A stretch of 64,000 bases of DNA, from positions 1 through 64,000 of the forward strand of contig JALOOG010000019.1 of assembly GCA_025454525.1 (NCBI GenBank). The letters run 5' to 3'. The position numbers were made by a program, and so were the translations under genes. The notes under the pieces were generated by a model. That model searched no databases, was not told the DNA's origin, and was given only the letters and a program-made list of their open reading frames with translations. This document shows positions 8,562 through 17,847 of this stretch, one piece after another (the stretch's first letter is position 1; every line of letters begins with the position of its first letter). The DNA is from Anaerolineae bacterium (GTDB lineage Bacteria > Chloroflexota > Anaerolineae > Aggregatilineales > Phototrophicaceae).

Positions 8562-8780
8562 ATGACACACTCACTAACATGGGAAGATTCATTTGAAATT
8601 GTGCTGACTTTAGAAGCCCACTATGGCGAGGTCGATCTCGACAGTGTGGGGCTACATCAGTTACAAACATGGATCTTGGCATTGCCAGATTTTATTGACG
8701 ACCCTTTACTGGTAAATGATGGTATACTCAACGACATTTTGCGAGAGTGGTATGAAGAAAGGTTTAATTTATGGCGTTGA
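8562..8780 (+). CDS. iscX: IscX (YfhJ) family Fe-S assembly protein
   Basis: IscX binds the cysteine desulfurase and iron and tunes Fe-S cluster assembly. This 72-residue protein carries LTWEDSFEIVLTLEAHYGEV, then LHQLQTWILALPDFIDDP and ILNDILREWYEE, matching IscX from start to end. In-frame GTG (8538) and ATG (8553) lie inside the predicted promoter, so ATG 8562 is preferred; no ribosome-binding site precedes any of them. Its last 10 bases overlap nuoB, so it is the first gene of the complex I cluster rather than part of an isc operon. Confidence 0.85.
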   Translation: MTHSLTWEDSFEIVLTLEAHYGEVDLDSVGLHQLQTWILALPDFIDDPLLVNDGILNDILREWYEERFNLWR

Positions 8781-9616
8781 CGACGCAAAAAGAACTTGAT
8801 TTGCGGCAAATTCATGACACCGAATTTCCGCTTCCGGATGAGATCCAAGGCACCTTGGCGGTGACTAGTCTTAGCCGGATCTACAATTGGAGTCGCCGTT
8901 CTTCCATGTGGCCGCTGTTGTTCGGTTTAGCGTGCTGTGCGATTGAGATGATCGGGATGGCTTCTTCACGCTTCGATTTTTCACGTTTTGGTATGGAAGT
9001 GATGCGTGCGAGTCCGCGTCAATCGGACTTGATCATCGTGTCTGGCACGGTGACAAAAAAGATGGTGGTGCCGATCGTCCGGATTTACAATCAAATGCCC
9101 GAACCCAAATATATCTTAGCGATGGGCGCTTGTGCCAGTGGTGGCGGCCCGTTCAAAGAAGGTTATAACGTGGTTTCTGGGATCGATAAATACCTTCCAG
9201 TGGATGTTTATGTCCCCGGTTGCCCGCCGACTCCTCAATCTTTATTGTATGGTTTAATCGCGCTCCAAAAGAAAATTGACGGACAATCGATCGCCAATGC
9301 CGACGATGTGCCGTGGTATGGTGCCGGCCCCTCTGAACCCACTCCAATCCCGATCTTGGGGCCAGACATCATTGATCCGCGTCAAATGGATATTATTCGT
9401 CGTCAAGCGGAATATGCCGCACAAGGGAAACCGTATGGCGTGCGTGAATTGCCCCCGCCTATGGAGATCAAGAAAAAAGTTTCAGCCAAAGCGGCCGCTT
9501 TAGCCGCAGCTACCGTCGCTGCCGCCCCCGAACCTTTGGATGAAAATCGCTTAAAACGACGCATGGAAGCGTTAGAACGCCGCCGTGCTTTTGCTACCAA
9601 AAACCCGGAGGTTTAG
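8771..9616 (+). CDS. nuoB: NADH-quinone oxidoreductase subunit B with basic C-terminal tail
   Basis: NuoB carries the N2 [4Fe-4S] cluster that hands electrons to quinone in complex I. The four ligands are visible: Cys55-Cys56 in FGLACCAIEM, Cys121 in MGACASGGG and Cys151 in YVPGCPPTP. The conserved core ends near residue 175. After that comes about 105 residues that include an Ala-rich stretch and a Lys/Arg-rich helix, unusual for NuoB. It overlaps iscX by 10 bases and is followed after 6 bases by nuoCD. AGAAAGG precedes the start. Confidence 0.96.
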   Translation: MALTTQKELDLRQIHDTEFPLPDEIQGTLAVTSLSRIYNWSRRSSMWPLLFGLACCAIEMIGMASSRFDFSRFGMEVMRASPRQSDLIIVSGTVTKKMVVPIVRIYNQMPEPKYILAMGACASGGGPFKEGYNVVSGIDKYLPVDVYVPGCPPTPQSLLYGLIALQKKIDGQSIANADDVPWYGAGPSEPTPIPILGPDIIDPRQMDIIRRQAEYAAQGKPYGVRELPPPMEIKKKVSAKAAALAAATVAAAPEPLDENRLKRRMEALERRRAFATKNPEV

Positions 9617-9622
9617 GACAAG

Positions 9623-11491
9623 ATGGTGGATCAAATCGCTCCCGAACAAACCCACACGATCGATGAAGCGATCGCGGTTCTCAAACAACGTTTCCCCAAC
9701 GTGGTCAGCGACGACAGCCGTCCCGGTTATCAAGGGGTGGTGATCGAAAAAAATCGCTTGGTGGAAGTGGCGACTTATATCCGTGATCAACTCGGTTTTG
9801 ATTATTTATCTAGTGCGACCGCCGTGGATTATCACGGACTTGAAGGCAGCACCGATCATTTAGAAATGGTCTATCACAGCTACCGTATTTCGGGTGGGAG
9901 CGCGTTAGTATTCAAAGCGCAAACCGAACGGGAACAGGCTGAAATCCCTTCCTTGATTGATGTCTGGCCCGGTGCAGATTTCCAAGAGCGTGAAGCATGG
10001 GATCTTTATGGGATTCGTTTTCCCGGTCATCCCAACTTGCGCCGCATTTTGCTGTGGGAAGGCTTTGGCGGTCATCCCATGCGGAAAGATTGGAAAGAAC
10101 CTTACTACGAACAAGAACACAAACCCTTTGAGAGCCGTTGGCCCGCAGGGTATGTGTTTCGCGCAGAGGAGAAAAACGCCTATGGTCATAACGTCCAATA
10201 TCCGGCCGATTTTGACCTTTCGCGCTTAAAAGACACGTCTGATGAAGATGTCTATAACAGCATGGGGTTAGGTGTCGATGTACAGTCCCTTGGGGGTGAT
10301 GACATCAGCACCGATCGGTTAGTTGTGAACATGGGGCCACATCATCCCAGTACACACGGCGTTTTCCGTATGGTGATGACGCTCAACGGTGAGACGATTG
10401 ATCAACTTGAACCTGTGATGGGTTACTTGCATCGCAACCATGAGCAGATCGGTGAACGCAACACCTATATCCAGAACATCCCCTTTACCGATCGCTTGGA
10501 TTACTTGTCAAGCATGGGGAACAATCATGGTTATGTCTTGACGATTGAGCAGTTGTTAGCCAAAGGCGCACGTTATCAACCGCCGACCTATCGCGCTGAA
10601 GTGATCCGGGTGTTAATGGTTGAGTTGCAACGGATTGTCAGCCACTTATGGTCAGTGGGTTTCTTGTTAAACGATCTGGGCGCGTTTTTCACGCCGATGT
10701 TGTATGCCAACAATGAACGCGAAAAGATCCTTGACTTCTTTGAAGCGACGGCTGGTAGCCGCTTGATGTGCAATTACATGCGCTTCGGGGGAGTCTTCAA
10801 AGATGTACCGGAACGAATCTACGGCGTAGCCAATTACGTCAATGATCGTGTGCGCGATGTGGATACGATGGAATTTTTGACCGCCATGATCAACGAACGT
10901 CTACCGCGCTTTTTGGATGAATACGAACACTACCTGTTAGATAATGAGATCATCAAGACTCGTTGTATCGGGGTAGGGGTTATTCCGGCGGATATGGCGA
11001 TCGCCTATAGTTGTGCTGGCCCGTTGTTACGTGCCAGTGGTGTCCCGTATGATGTGCGTCGTGCTGAACCCTATAGTATTTATCCCGAATTGGATTTTGA
11101 CATCCCGACGGGTGAAAATGGTGACATTTACGATCGTATGGTGGTGCGTCTAAAAGAGATGCGCGAAAGTCTACGGATTTTGCGTCAAATTTTACCGCGC
11201 CTTGAGTCGACCAAAGGCGAATCGATCTACGCGGGACGTAGAGATTACAATGTGCGTGCGCCCTTAGGGGAATCATACGCACGGGTTGAAAATTCTAAGG
11301 GTGAGTTGGGTTTTTATGTGGTGTCGGCGGGAGATCCCAAAGGGACGCAAAATCCATGGCGCTATCATATCCGCGCCCCCAGTTTTATCAATTTAACCGC
11401 CTTAGGCCCGATGAGCAAAGGGCATAAAGTGGCGGATGTGGTGACGATCTTAGGAAGTATCGATATTGTGTTGGGTGAGACGGATCGTTAG
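9623..11491 (+). CDS. nuoCD: NADH-quinone oxidoreductase fused subunits C and D
   Basis: Residues 1 to about 205 are NuoC (30-kDa subunit), with [19 protein letters not shown] and [13 protein letters not shown]. Residues about 225-622 are NuoD (49-kDa subunit), with [27 protein letters not shown] and the C-terminal [11 protein letters not shown]. The two build the peripheral arm and the quinone-binding pocket with NuoB. The fusion is known from several bacterial groups. The order nuoB-nuoCD-nuoI without A, E-H or J-N means the rest of complex I must be encoded elsewhere. Confidence 0.97.
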   Translation: MVDQIAPEQTHTIDEAIAVLKQRFPNVVSDDSRPGYQGVVIEKNRLVEVATYIRDQLGFDYLSSATAVDYHGLEGSTDHLEMVYHSYRISGGSALVFKAQTEREQAEIPSLIDVWPGADFQEREAWDLYGIRFPGHPNLRRILLWEGFGGHPMRKDWKEPYYEQEHKPFESRWPAGYVFRAEEKNAYGHNVQYPADFDLSRLKDTSDEDVYNSMGLGVDVQSLGGDDISTDRLVVNMGPHHPSTHGVFRMVMTLNGETIDQLEPVMGYLHRNHEQIGERNTYIQNIPFTDRLDYLSSMGNNHGYVLTIEQLLAKGARYQPPTYRAEVIRVLMVELQRIVSHLWSVGFLLNDLGAFFTPMLYANNEREKILDFFEATAGSRLMCNYMRFGGVFKDVPERIYGVANYVNDRVRDVDTMEFLTAMINERLPRFLDEYEHYLLDNEIIKTRCIGVGVIPADMAIAYSCAGPLLRASGVPYDVRRAEPYSIYPELDFDIPTGENGDIYDRMVVRLKEMRESLRILRQILPRLESTKGESIYAGRRDYNVRAPLGESYARVENSKGELGFYVVSAGDPKGTQNPWRYHIRAPSFINLTALGPMSKGHKVADVVTILGSIDIVLGETDR

Positions 11492-11499
11492 GAGCAACG

Positions 11500-12390
11500 A
11501 TGTACGGACGTGGGATTTTAAAAGGCTTAGGTGTTACCATCAAGCACTTCATCGATACCTATATTGATGATTTGCGCTATGGGTTGAATAAGTATAGCAA
11601 GTTTGAGGATAACTTTACCCAACGGCAAAGCCATGAAGCGCGGGGCGCGTTCACCATCCAATACCCCGATGAAAAGATGGCCATGCCCGAACGTTTCCGT
11701 TTTACCCCGTTTTTGGTGGTCAACGATGACGATCATCCGGATGCGCCGGGTCAAGATTGGTGTACCAGTTGCGGGATTTGTGCGAAAGTTTGTCCGCCAC
11801 AATGTATCTGGATTGTGCGTGGTCAAGATCCAGTGACGAAACGCCCGATTCCCGAACCAGAAGCGTTCTATATTGACATCGACATCTGCATGAACTGTGG
11901 TTTTTGCGCGGAGTTTTGCCCATTCGACGCGATCAAAATGGATCACGATTACGAAATGGCGAGTTATGATCGCACTACGACGCATATTCACGATAAGAAT
12001 CGCCTACAAAAGCCGTTTACCTACTGGCGCAGCATCGCCCCACAAATCACTGTTGAAGAGGCCGAGGCCCGCGGTGGTTGGGAGCATGTTGATGTGATCA
12101 AGGCGAAGGAAAAAGCGGCTAAAGAAGCGGCCAAGAAGGCGGCCGCGGCTGAACCTGCGAAACCAGCTACTGCGGATGTGATCCCGACGGGTGAACAAGC
12201 CGCGCAAGGTGAATCGTTGAAAACCGATACCGTAGACTCGGCTGCTAATGTCGCCGCGCTCAATCGGGCTGAAGCCAGCACACCCGATACGCCAGCCAGT
12301 GATCCGGATGCTGAAAAGGCGGCCCGCTTAGCGAAACGTGAGGCGGCGTTAGCCCGTAAACATGCCAAAAAAGAAGGCGGCGAAAGCTAG
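11500..12390 (+). CDS. nuoI: NADH-quinone oxidoreductase subunit I with Ala/Lys-rich extension
   Basis: NuoI holds the two [4Fe-4S] clusters N6a and N6b that feed the NuoB cluster. The ligands are Cys88, 91, 94 and 98 in CTSCGICAKVCP and Cys130, 133, 136 and 140 in CMNCGFCAEFCP. The ferredoxin core ends near residue 190. The last 100 residues are a low-complexity Ala/Lys/Glu tail ending in a basic helix, similar in style to the NuoB tail. It is 8 bases after nuoCD and is closed by the terminator at 12419-12447. Confidence 0.95.
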   Translation: MYGRGILKGLGVTIKHFIDTYIDDLRYGLNKYSKFEDNFTQRQSHEARGAFTIQYPDEKMAMPERFRFTPFLVVNDDDHPDAPGQDWCTSCGICAKVCPPQCIWIVRGQDPVTKRPIPEPEAFYIDIDICMNCGFCAEFCPFDAIKMDHDYEMASYDRTTTHIHDKNRLQKPFTYWRSIAPQITVEEAEARGGWEHVDVIKAKEKAAKEAAKKAAAAEPAKPATADVIPTGEQAAQGESLKTDTVDSAANVAALNRAEASTPDTPASDPDAEKAARLAKREAALARKHAKKEGGES

Positions 12391-12418
12391 TCGCTTTTCT
12401 CACAATGCCCAGTTATCC

Positions 12419-12447
12419 AAGACCCGTCACCAAGCACGGGTCTTTTT
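12419..12447 (+). terminator. Intrinsic terminator of the iscX-nuo cluster
   Basis: AAGACCCGT (12419-12427) pairs with ACGGGTCTT (12436-12444), loop CACCAAGC, followed by a T run to 12447. It lies inside the longest open frame of the next gene, which therefore must start further downstream. Confidence 0.92.
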
Positions 12448-12467
12448 ATCAATTAAAGATGATCCGC

Positions 12468-13118
12468 ATGGATGAAACCACACGTAATGCGATGCGTGCT
12501 ATCATGCACAGCTATCTTGAACGGGGAGATGAGACGGGTTGGTTCGAGGCGGTCTATGCTAACGCACAAGGCGATCCAACTCGTATTTCATGGGCAGATT
12601 TAAAGCCGAATCCGTTGATGATCGAATGGTTGGATCAAAAATCCGATCATCAAGGGCGCGTCTTAAAAATCGGTTGTGGTTTAGGGGATGATGCCGAAAT
12701 CCTCGCACAATATGGTTATGAAGTCGTTGCGTTTGACATCGCACCCACCGCGATCGCTTGGTGTCATCAACGTTTTCCCGATTCACAAGTGGTCTATCAA
12801 GTCGCCGATCTCTTAAATCCGCCTAGTGAATGGTTGGCTTCATTTGATCTGGTGATTGAGATCTACACCTTACAAGTTTTAACCCCTGCTTTGAAGTCGC
12901 AAGCGTTGCAAAATGTGGCCAAGTTCATCAAACCTTTGGGGGAATTATGGGTGATTTGTCGGGGGCGTGATCAAGCGGATGATCCCGGAAAAATGCCGTA
13001 TCCACTCACCAAAGAGGAATTAAACACTTTCGTCGCATTGGGGTTAACTGAAACCCGCTTTGATGATCTTGATGATCACGGGACGCGCCGTTTTCGCGTG
13101 GCTTACCATGCACCTTGA
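12468..13118 (+). CDS. Class I SAM-dependent methyltransferase (TPMT-like)
   Basis: A 216-residue protein with a Rossmann methyltransferase core: motif I KIGCGLGDDAEILAQYG, the acidic loop VVAFDIAP, and FDLVIEIYTLQVL. The pattern resembles thiopurine/TehB-type small-molecule methyltransferases. The frame is open from 12405, but that start lies before a strong terminator; ATG 12468 (MDETTRNAM) or 12459 is more likely. The stop overlaps the next gene by 11 bases, so the pair is probably co-translated. The substrate is unknown. Confidence 0.75.
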   Translation: MDETTRNAMRAIMHSYLERGDETGWFEAVYANAQGDPTRISWADLKPNPLMIEWLDQKSDHQGRVLKIGCGLGDDAEILAQYGYEVVAFDIAPTAIAWCHQRFPDSQVVYQVADLLNPPSEWLASFDLVIEIYTLQVLTPALKSQALQNVAKFIKPLGELWVICRGRDQADDPGKMPYPLTKEELNTFVALGLTETRFDDLDDHGTRRFRVAYHAP

Positions 13119-13890
13119 ATCGATCTTAGCGTTTTTAGGCGTTTCACAGACTGAACCTGATCTACGGTTATTAGATCGCTTGATCGCCGCCTATGCGCGA
13201 AAAATTCCTTGGGAAAGCGCCTCGCGGATCGTGCGAAAAGCACAAGTTGCACGCTTAGAAGATCGTCCACGGTGGCCGGATGAATTTTGGCAACAAGCAT
13301 TTCAATTTGGGACGGGTGGGACGTGTTTCGAGAGTAACTATGCCTTTTGGCATGTGCTAGACGCGCTGGGGTATCAAGGGTATTTGACGATCAATGATAT
13401 GGGCGCACAAGTGGGGTGTCATACTGCGATCATCGTTCAATTTGAGGATCACAAGCGCTTGGTGGATGTGGGTATTCCGATCTATGCTTCATTGCCTGTG
13501 GATCATGAAACTGAAACCAGCACCCAAAACCCATTACAAACCTATACCGTGCAACCTCTCGTTAACGATCATTATTTGATCAAACGCGCTCCTCATCCTA
13601 ATCCGATCATCTATACCCTGATCGATCGTCCCATTGAACATGCAGCTTATCGGGCTGCAACTATCGCCGATTATGATCAATACGGCTTGTTTTTAGACAA
13701 GGTGATCCTCACTAAAGTGATCCATGAACGCATCTGGCGTTTTAGCAGCCTTGAGCCGGATCATTTGCAGATGTTTGATCGGGGTGAACGGATCAACATC
13801 AGCATTGACGGGTCGTTAGGCACGGTGATTAGCAATCGATTCACCATTTCCTCATCGATCCTCATGCAAGCGCTGGCACTGGTGGTTTAA
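13108..13890 (+). CDS. Arylamine N-acetyltransferase-like protein
   Basis: NAT enzymes move acetyl or other acyl groups from CoA through a Cys-His-Asp triad. The triad is visible as FGTGGTCFESNYAF (Cys), VGCHTAIIV (His) and KRLVDVGIP (Asp). From ATG 13108 the protein is 260 residues, the usual length. An in-frame ATG at 13060 lies deep in the methyltransferase gene and is less likely. The acceptor could be an arylamine or a natural metabolite; the neighbouring methyltransferase suggests both modify small molecules. Confidence 0.72.
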   Translation: MHLESILAFLGVSQTEPDLRLLDRLIAAYARKIPWESASRIVRKAQVARLEDRPRWPDEFWQQAFQFGTGGTCFESNYAFWHVLDALGYQGYLTINDMGAQVGCHTAIIVQFEDHKRLVDVGIPIYASLPVDHETETSTQNPLQTYTVQPLVNDHYLIKRAPHPNPIIYTLIDRPIEHAAYRAATIADYDQYGLFLDKVILTKVIHERIWRFSSLEPDHLQMFDRGERINISIDGSLGTVISNRFTISSSILMQALALVV

Positions 13891-13965
13891 TTTACCCAAA
13901 GAATTTGTTACACTTCGCTCAACATTTTGAAGATACCCATCTTCTTTAATAGCTGATATGGAGAC

Positions 13966-15015
13966 ATGATGATAGCCTCACAAGTCATGGCGGCGCTTAG
14001 CACCGTTATTGAACCGGAATTACATCGGGATATTGTTTCACTGAATATGGTGCGCGATCTCACCATTCAAGGGGACACAGCGCGGTTTACGATCGTCTTG
14101 ACCACACCGGCTTGTCCGCTTAAAAATGTATTTTTGGAACGCTGTAACGCCGCGGTGATTGGCAAAGTGCCGGGCATCCAAAAGTTAGAGATTCAATGGG
14201 ACGCGCAAGTCCCCACCGATCGTCGAGTATCGGGCCGTTTGAATGTCGCGATGAAAAACATCATCGCTGTGTCGAGTGGCAAGGGTGGGGTAGGTAAAAG
14301 CACGGTCGCTTCTAACTTAGCCGTGGCATTAGCTGAAGCGGGTGCAAGCGTCGGATTGATCGATGCGGACATTTTGAACCCTAATATCCCGCAAATGATG
14401 GGGTTAGGTGCTGGCCGTCCTAAAGTCGTCAATAACAAAATGATCCCGATCCAAGCGCATGGGGTCAAATTGATGAGTACAGGGTTTCTCACTGAACCCG
14501 ACAAACCGATGATTATGCGTGGGCCGATGTTACATGGCGCGATCCGGCAATTTTTCACCGATGTTGAATGGGGACAAATTGATTACATGATCGTTGATTT
14601 ACCGCCCGGGACCGGCGATGCACCGTTGTCTTTAGCGCAATCGTTCCCATTGGCTGGCGCGATTATCGTCACCCAACCGCAAGAAGTCGCGGTCGCGGAT
14701 GCCCTCCGTAGTATGGCGATGTTTGAACAACTCAATGTCCCGATCATCGGCGTGATCGAAAACATGGCCGGCGATTTCTTTGGGACGGGCGGCGGTGAAA
14801 AACTCGCTCAACAACGCAACGTTAATTTCTTGGGACGTGTGCCGTTAAATGCTGAAGTGCGTAAGGGGGGGGATTATGGCCGCCCGATCATCGCGCACAT
14901 GCCAGAAACTGACGCGGGTCGGGCTTTCCAAGGCATCGCGCAAAATGTGGCAGCGCGTATCAGTGTGTTGATCATGCAAAGCCCAGATTTTATCCCCCTC
15001 AATATCATCGGTTAA
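13966..15015 (+). CDS. mrp: Mrp/NBP35-family Fe-S carrier ATPase
   Basis: A cytosolic P-loop protein that carries Fe-S clusters to target enzymes. Residues 1 to about 85 are a DUF59/MIP18 domain (STVIEPELHRDIVSLNMVR). The deviant Walker A follows in SSGKGGVGKSTVASNLA, then DADILNPNIP, and DYMIVDLPPGTGDAP. The usual C-terminal CxxC of dimer-bridging Mrp is not evident, which occurs in some bacterial members. GGAGAC precedes the ATG at 13966; a second ATG follows at once. Complex I genes upstream are plausible clients. Confidence 0.92.
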   Translation: MMIASQVMAALSTVIEPELHRDIVSLNMVRDLTIQGDTARFTIVLTTPACPLKNVFLERCNAAVIGKVPGIQKLEIQWDAQVPTDRRVSGRLNVAMKNIIAVSSGKGGVGKSTVASNLAVALAEAGASVGLIDADILNPNIPQMMGLGAGRPKVVNNKMIPIQAHGVKLMSTGFLTEPDKPMIMRGPMLHGAIRQFFTDVEWGQIDYMIVDLPPGTGDAPLSLAQSFPLAGAIIVTQPQEVAVADALRSMAMFEQLNVPIIGVIENMAGDFFGTGGGEKLAQQRNVNFLGRVPLNAEVRKGGDYGRPIIAHMPETDAGRAFQGIAQNVAARISVLIMQSPDFIPLNIIG

Positions 15016-15022
15016 GCTTGCA

Positions 15023-15050
15023 GGGACGATCACTGGGTGAGGATCGTCCC
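15023..15050. terminator. Hairpin between convergent genes, probable terminator
   Basis: GGGACGATC (15023-15031) pairs with GATCGTCCC (15042-15050). The T tract is poor on both strands. Its place between the mrp stop and the stop of the minus-strand gene at 15057 suggests it ends transcription from both sides. Confidence 0.6.
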
Positions 15051-15056
15051 ACTTCT

Positions 15057-15731
15057 TCAACTCGCGAGACGGCTCATCAGCTTAAATAGATCAAAGGTGA
15101 GATCAGGAGCCGTGATATATACTAGCGGGGCCAGCGATAAATCGCAGATCTCGGCCCATCGCAAATTATTCAGCGCGAACCATCCACCGGGGATCATATA
15201 TTCTTGTTGCTCAAAACGCCCATCATAACGGCGAACGGATTGATTTTGCAGGTGACGGCGATATAGACAGATATGATGCTTTTGATAAAATTTAAAGGAG
15301 GTCGGCGATGCTAGATCGATCACGGCATGGGCCAGATGACGTGTTTGCTCTAATCTAAAGAGTGTTTCGGCGAGGGGATGAAACTGTAAAATAGTGTGGT
15401 GAACGTGATCCGACAGTTGAACCTTGAACGGGCTGATAAAACGAGCATAGGCATTTGACCCGATGATCAGGTGGAGTGCGGTTAAATCCGCCGCGATCGC
15501 TGTTTCGCGATCTTGAAGCAGATAATACACTTGTCCAAGCGCGGTATAGGTTTCTGGATGATAAGGTTCAAAGTGTAATGCCTGTAGATAAGCGTGTTTA
15601 GCACCAGAAAGATCACCTTTCTTTTGGCGATCGGCGGCAAGTTGATGTAAACGCATCACCGGCCCTTGATCAAACGAGTCAATGGGAGTAAGGCACGCCT
15701 GTTCCACGGCATGGATCAATTGGATGTCCAT
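15057..15731 (-). CDS. TPR-containing protein of unknown function
   Basis: A 224-residue protein. Residues about 30-95 contain two tetratricopeptide-like helix pairs: QLAADRQKKGDLSGAKHAYL followed by ALHFEPYHPETYTALGQVYY. The rest shows no motif I recognise. ATG 15731 is used; the frame extends upstream only to a TTG at 15752. It stands alone between mrp and a VOC gene. TPR units normally bind other proteins, and nothing more can be said. Confidence 0.6.
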   Translation of the reverse strand: MDIQLIHAVEQACLTPIDSFDQGPVMRLHQLAADRQKKGDLSGAKHAYLQALHFEPYHPETYTALGQVYYLLQDRETAIAADLTALHLIIGSNAYARFISPFKVQLSDHVHHTILQFHPLAETLFRLEQTRHLAHAVIDLASPTSFKFYQKHHICLYRRHLQNQSVRRYDGRFEQQEYMIPGGWFALNNLRWAEICDLSLAPLVYITAPDLTFDLFKLMSRLAS

Positions 15732-15807
15732 TTTCTGCAAAATCCTGTACAACTAAGGGAAGTTTTGTAACATTAATTCAGATTAACACAATCGGGACAA
15801 TTTCACC

Positions 15808-16737
15808 ATGCCATTTAAGCTTGATCATGTGATCATTTCGGTAGCTGATTTACCACAAGCCATTGACGTTTACCGAGAGGTGGGTTTTACAGTTCTGCCT
15901 GGCGGGGTTCATGCCAACGGCGCGACTCAAAATGCCTTGATCTGTTTCCAAGATGGAAGTTATCTCGAACTGCTTGCGCCAACGGATCAAGCGGTGAATG
16001 GAGAAGCGGAGGGGATCGATTTCAGCAAATTGACGGTACGGGGTGAAGGATTCATGGGCTATGCGTTGATCACGGATGATCTAGAAAATGAGGTTGATCA
16101 GATTCGTCAAAGGGGTATCCTGATCGAATCCCCCGTAATAGGTGGGCGGACTCGGCCGGACGGGAGTGAAATCCGTTGGAAAACGGCATTTATGGGGAAG
16201 AGTTTTTCGCCTTTTTTTATCCAAGACTTGACAGATCGTACCTTACGAGTCCCCGATCATGCACGTATTCATCCCAACGGGGTCTTGGGCATTCAAGGAT
16301 TGTATTTTAGCGTGGTTGATATGCCCCGTTTTGAGCAGATCTACCGTGCGTTTGCCGATCGGGAAGATTTTGAGCGCGATGAGGATTATTTCTTGATAGG
16401 CGGCCTTTACTGTTGGTTTGAGAACTATTCCCAACAATTGTTAGAGCGTGTCTTACAACAACCAAGTTTCCTATCACCCAACCCGTTTGAGCAGGCCTTT
16501 GAAGAAAGTTTTCATAGCTTTTTAGAGGACTCACAATCCGAAAAGCGGTTGTTAGAAGAACAAGAGATGATGGTCGCAGAATTTGATCAGGTCTATCAAC
16601 AATATCAAGAATGTGGTGATGATAATGGTAGTGTGATGACCGAGATCTTGTTGTGGGGCGCTGCGGGGGTCAACGAAACTGAATTACAACCTTCTAAGAA
16701 CGTAAAGATCTCAATTTGCGGGGGATTAGGGGATTAA
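15808..16737 (+). CDS. VOC/glyoxalase-like protein
   Basis: A 309-residue protein starting KLDHVIISVADLPQAIDVYREVGFTVLPGG, the first beta-alpha-beta unit of a vicinal-oxygen-chelate fold. The metal residue His7 is in place, and YLELLAP with Glu follows near residue 56. A second half-repeat begins near GLYFSVVDMPRFEQIY (about 170). This resembles the glyoxalase-3-like lineage. Its stop codon touches the start of the next gene, so the two form an operon. The reaction is unknown. Confidence 0.65.
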   Translation: MPFKLDHVIISVADLPQAIDVYREVGFTVLPGGVHANGATQNALICFQDGSYLELLAPTDQAVNGEAEGIDFSKLTVRGEGFMGYALITDDLENEVDQIRQRGILIESPVIGGRTRPDGSEIRWKTAFMGKSFSPFFIQDLTDRTLRVPDHARIHPNGVLGIQGLYFSVVDMPRFEQIYRAFADREDFERDEDYFLIGGLYCWFENYSQQLLERVLQQPSFLSPNPFEQAFEESFHSFLEDSQSEKRLLEEQEMMVAEFDQVYQQYQECGDDNGSVMTEILLWGAAGVNETELQPSKNVKISICGGLGD

Positions 16738-17847
16738 ATGTTAGAGTGGTTGATCATTGGTGGTGGGATTCATGGGACGCATCTCTCATTGGTCTTAACC
16801 CAACGTATGAAAGTGCCAGCCGATCGAATACGGGTGTTAGATCCTTATCCATTGCCGTTAACCCGTTGGCATCAGGTCACGCACAACACGGGAATGCGCT
16901 ATTTACGTTCGCCTTTGGTGCATCATCTTCATCACGATCAAGGCGCGTTAGGGGTATTTGCGCGAATCCATCAACATCAACCTTATACAGAGTTCATACC
17001 GACTTATAGCCGCCCGTCGCTAGAATTGTTTAACCGTCATAGCCAACACTTGATCGAAAAATATCGTTTGATTGACCTGCGGATCCCCGGACGCGCTTCA
17101 GGGTTACAGGCTTTATCAGAGGGTTGGCGGGTCGAAACCGAAAATGGGGGGATTGAGTCGAAACGGGTGTTATTAGCGATTAGCCTCTCTGAACAACCGC
17201 ATATCCCAACATGGGCGCAACCATTTCCGCATATCCAACACATCTTTGATCCCAATTTTCAACGCGAAGCTGTCCTTCCTAATGAGCGGATCGCGATCAT
17301 CGGTGGGGGAATCACGGCCGCTCAAACAGCGCTCACCCTAGCACAAGCCTCTCATCACAGCGTCACTTTGATCACGCGCCATTCATCGCGGATCTTTGAT
17401 TTTGACAGTGATCCATGTTGGATGAATGCGCTTTGTTTAGGTGATTTTCATCAGATCCCTGATTACATCCAACGGCGCAAGATCATTCGATCGGTACGTC
17501 ATCGCGGATCGATGCCCTATGATGTCGCCCATGATTTACAACAAGCGATCCATGAAGGGCGCGTTCGACGGGTAGAAGGGGAGATCGGCGATCAAATCGA
17601 TCAATATGATCGAGTCTTGTTAGCGACCGGTTGGGAGCAGACCCGCCCTGGTGGAGTGTGGTTGGATCAAGCGATTGAAGCCTATGGATTACCGATCGCC
17701 CCTTGTGGTTTCCCGATCGTGGCGCGTGATTTATGCTGGCAAACGGGTTTATATGTGACTGGGGCCTTAGCCGAATTAGAGATCGGGCCCGCTGCGCGCA
17801 ATATCATCGGCGCGCGCATGGCGGGCGAACGCTTACGATCGGCTTAA
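16738..17847 (+). CDS. FAD/NAD(P)-binding oxidoreductase
   Basis: A 369-residue protein with an FAD Rossmann motif at the N terminus ([16 protein letters not shown]) and a second dinucleotide motif [17 protein letters not shown] near residue 185. The end [20 protein letters not shown] is typical of the final FAD-binding loop. The layout resembles lysine/ornithine monooxygenase-like and lycopene-cyclase-like FAD proteins, but the substrate is unclear. It starts directly after the VOC stop codon with no gap, which points to translational coupling. Its end overlaps upp by 4 bases on the opposite strand. Confidence 0.7.
   Translation: MLEWLIIGGGIHGTHLSLVLTQRMKVPADRIRVLDPYPLPLTRWHQVTHNTGMRYLRSPLVHHLHHDQGALGVFARIHQHQPYTEFIPTYSRPSLELFNRHSQHLIEKYRLIDLRIPGRASGLQALSEGWRVETENGGIESKRVLLAISLSEQPHIPTWAQPFPHIQHIFDPNFQREAVLPNERIAIIGGGITAAQTALTLAQASHHSVTLITRHSSRIFDFDSDPCWMNALCLGDFHQIPDYIQRRKIIRSVRHRGSMPYDVAHDLQQAIHEGRVRRVEGEIGDQIDQYDRVLLATGWEQTRPGGVWLDQAIEAYGLPIAPCGFPIVARDLCWQTGLYVTGALAELEIGPAARNIIGARMAGERLRSA

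Noticed and set aside
12021-12368. Minus-strand frame of 115 codons, Ala/Ser-rich
   Set aside because: It is the shadow of the Ala/Lys-rich tail of nuoI and has no features of its own.
12405-12467. Upstream start for the methyltransferase
   Set aside because: A strong intrinsic terminator (12419-12447) lies inside this extension, so translation from there is not credible.
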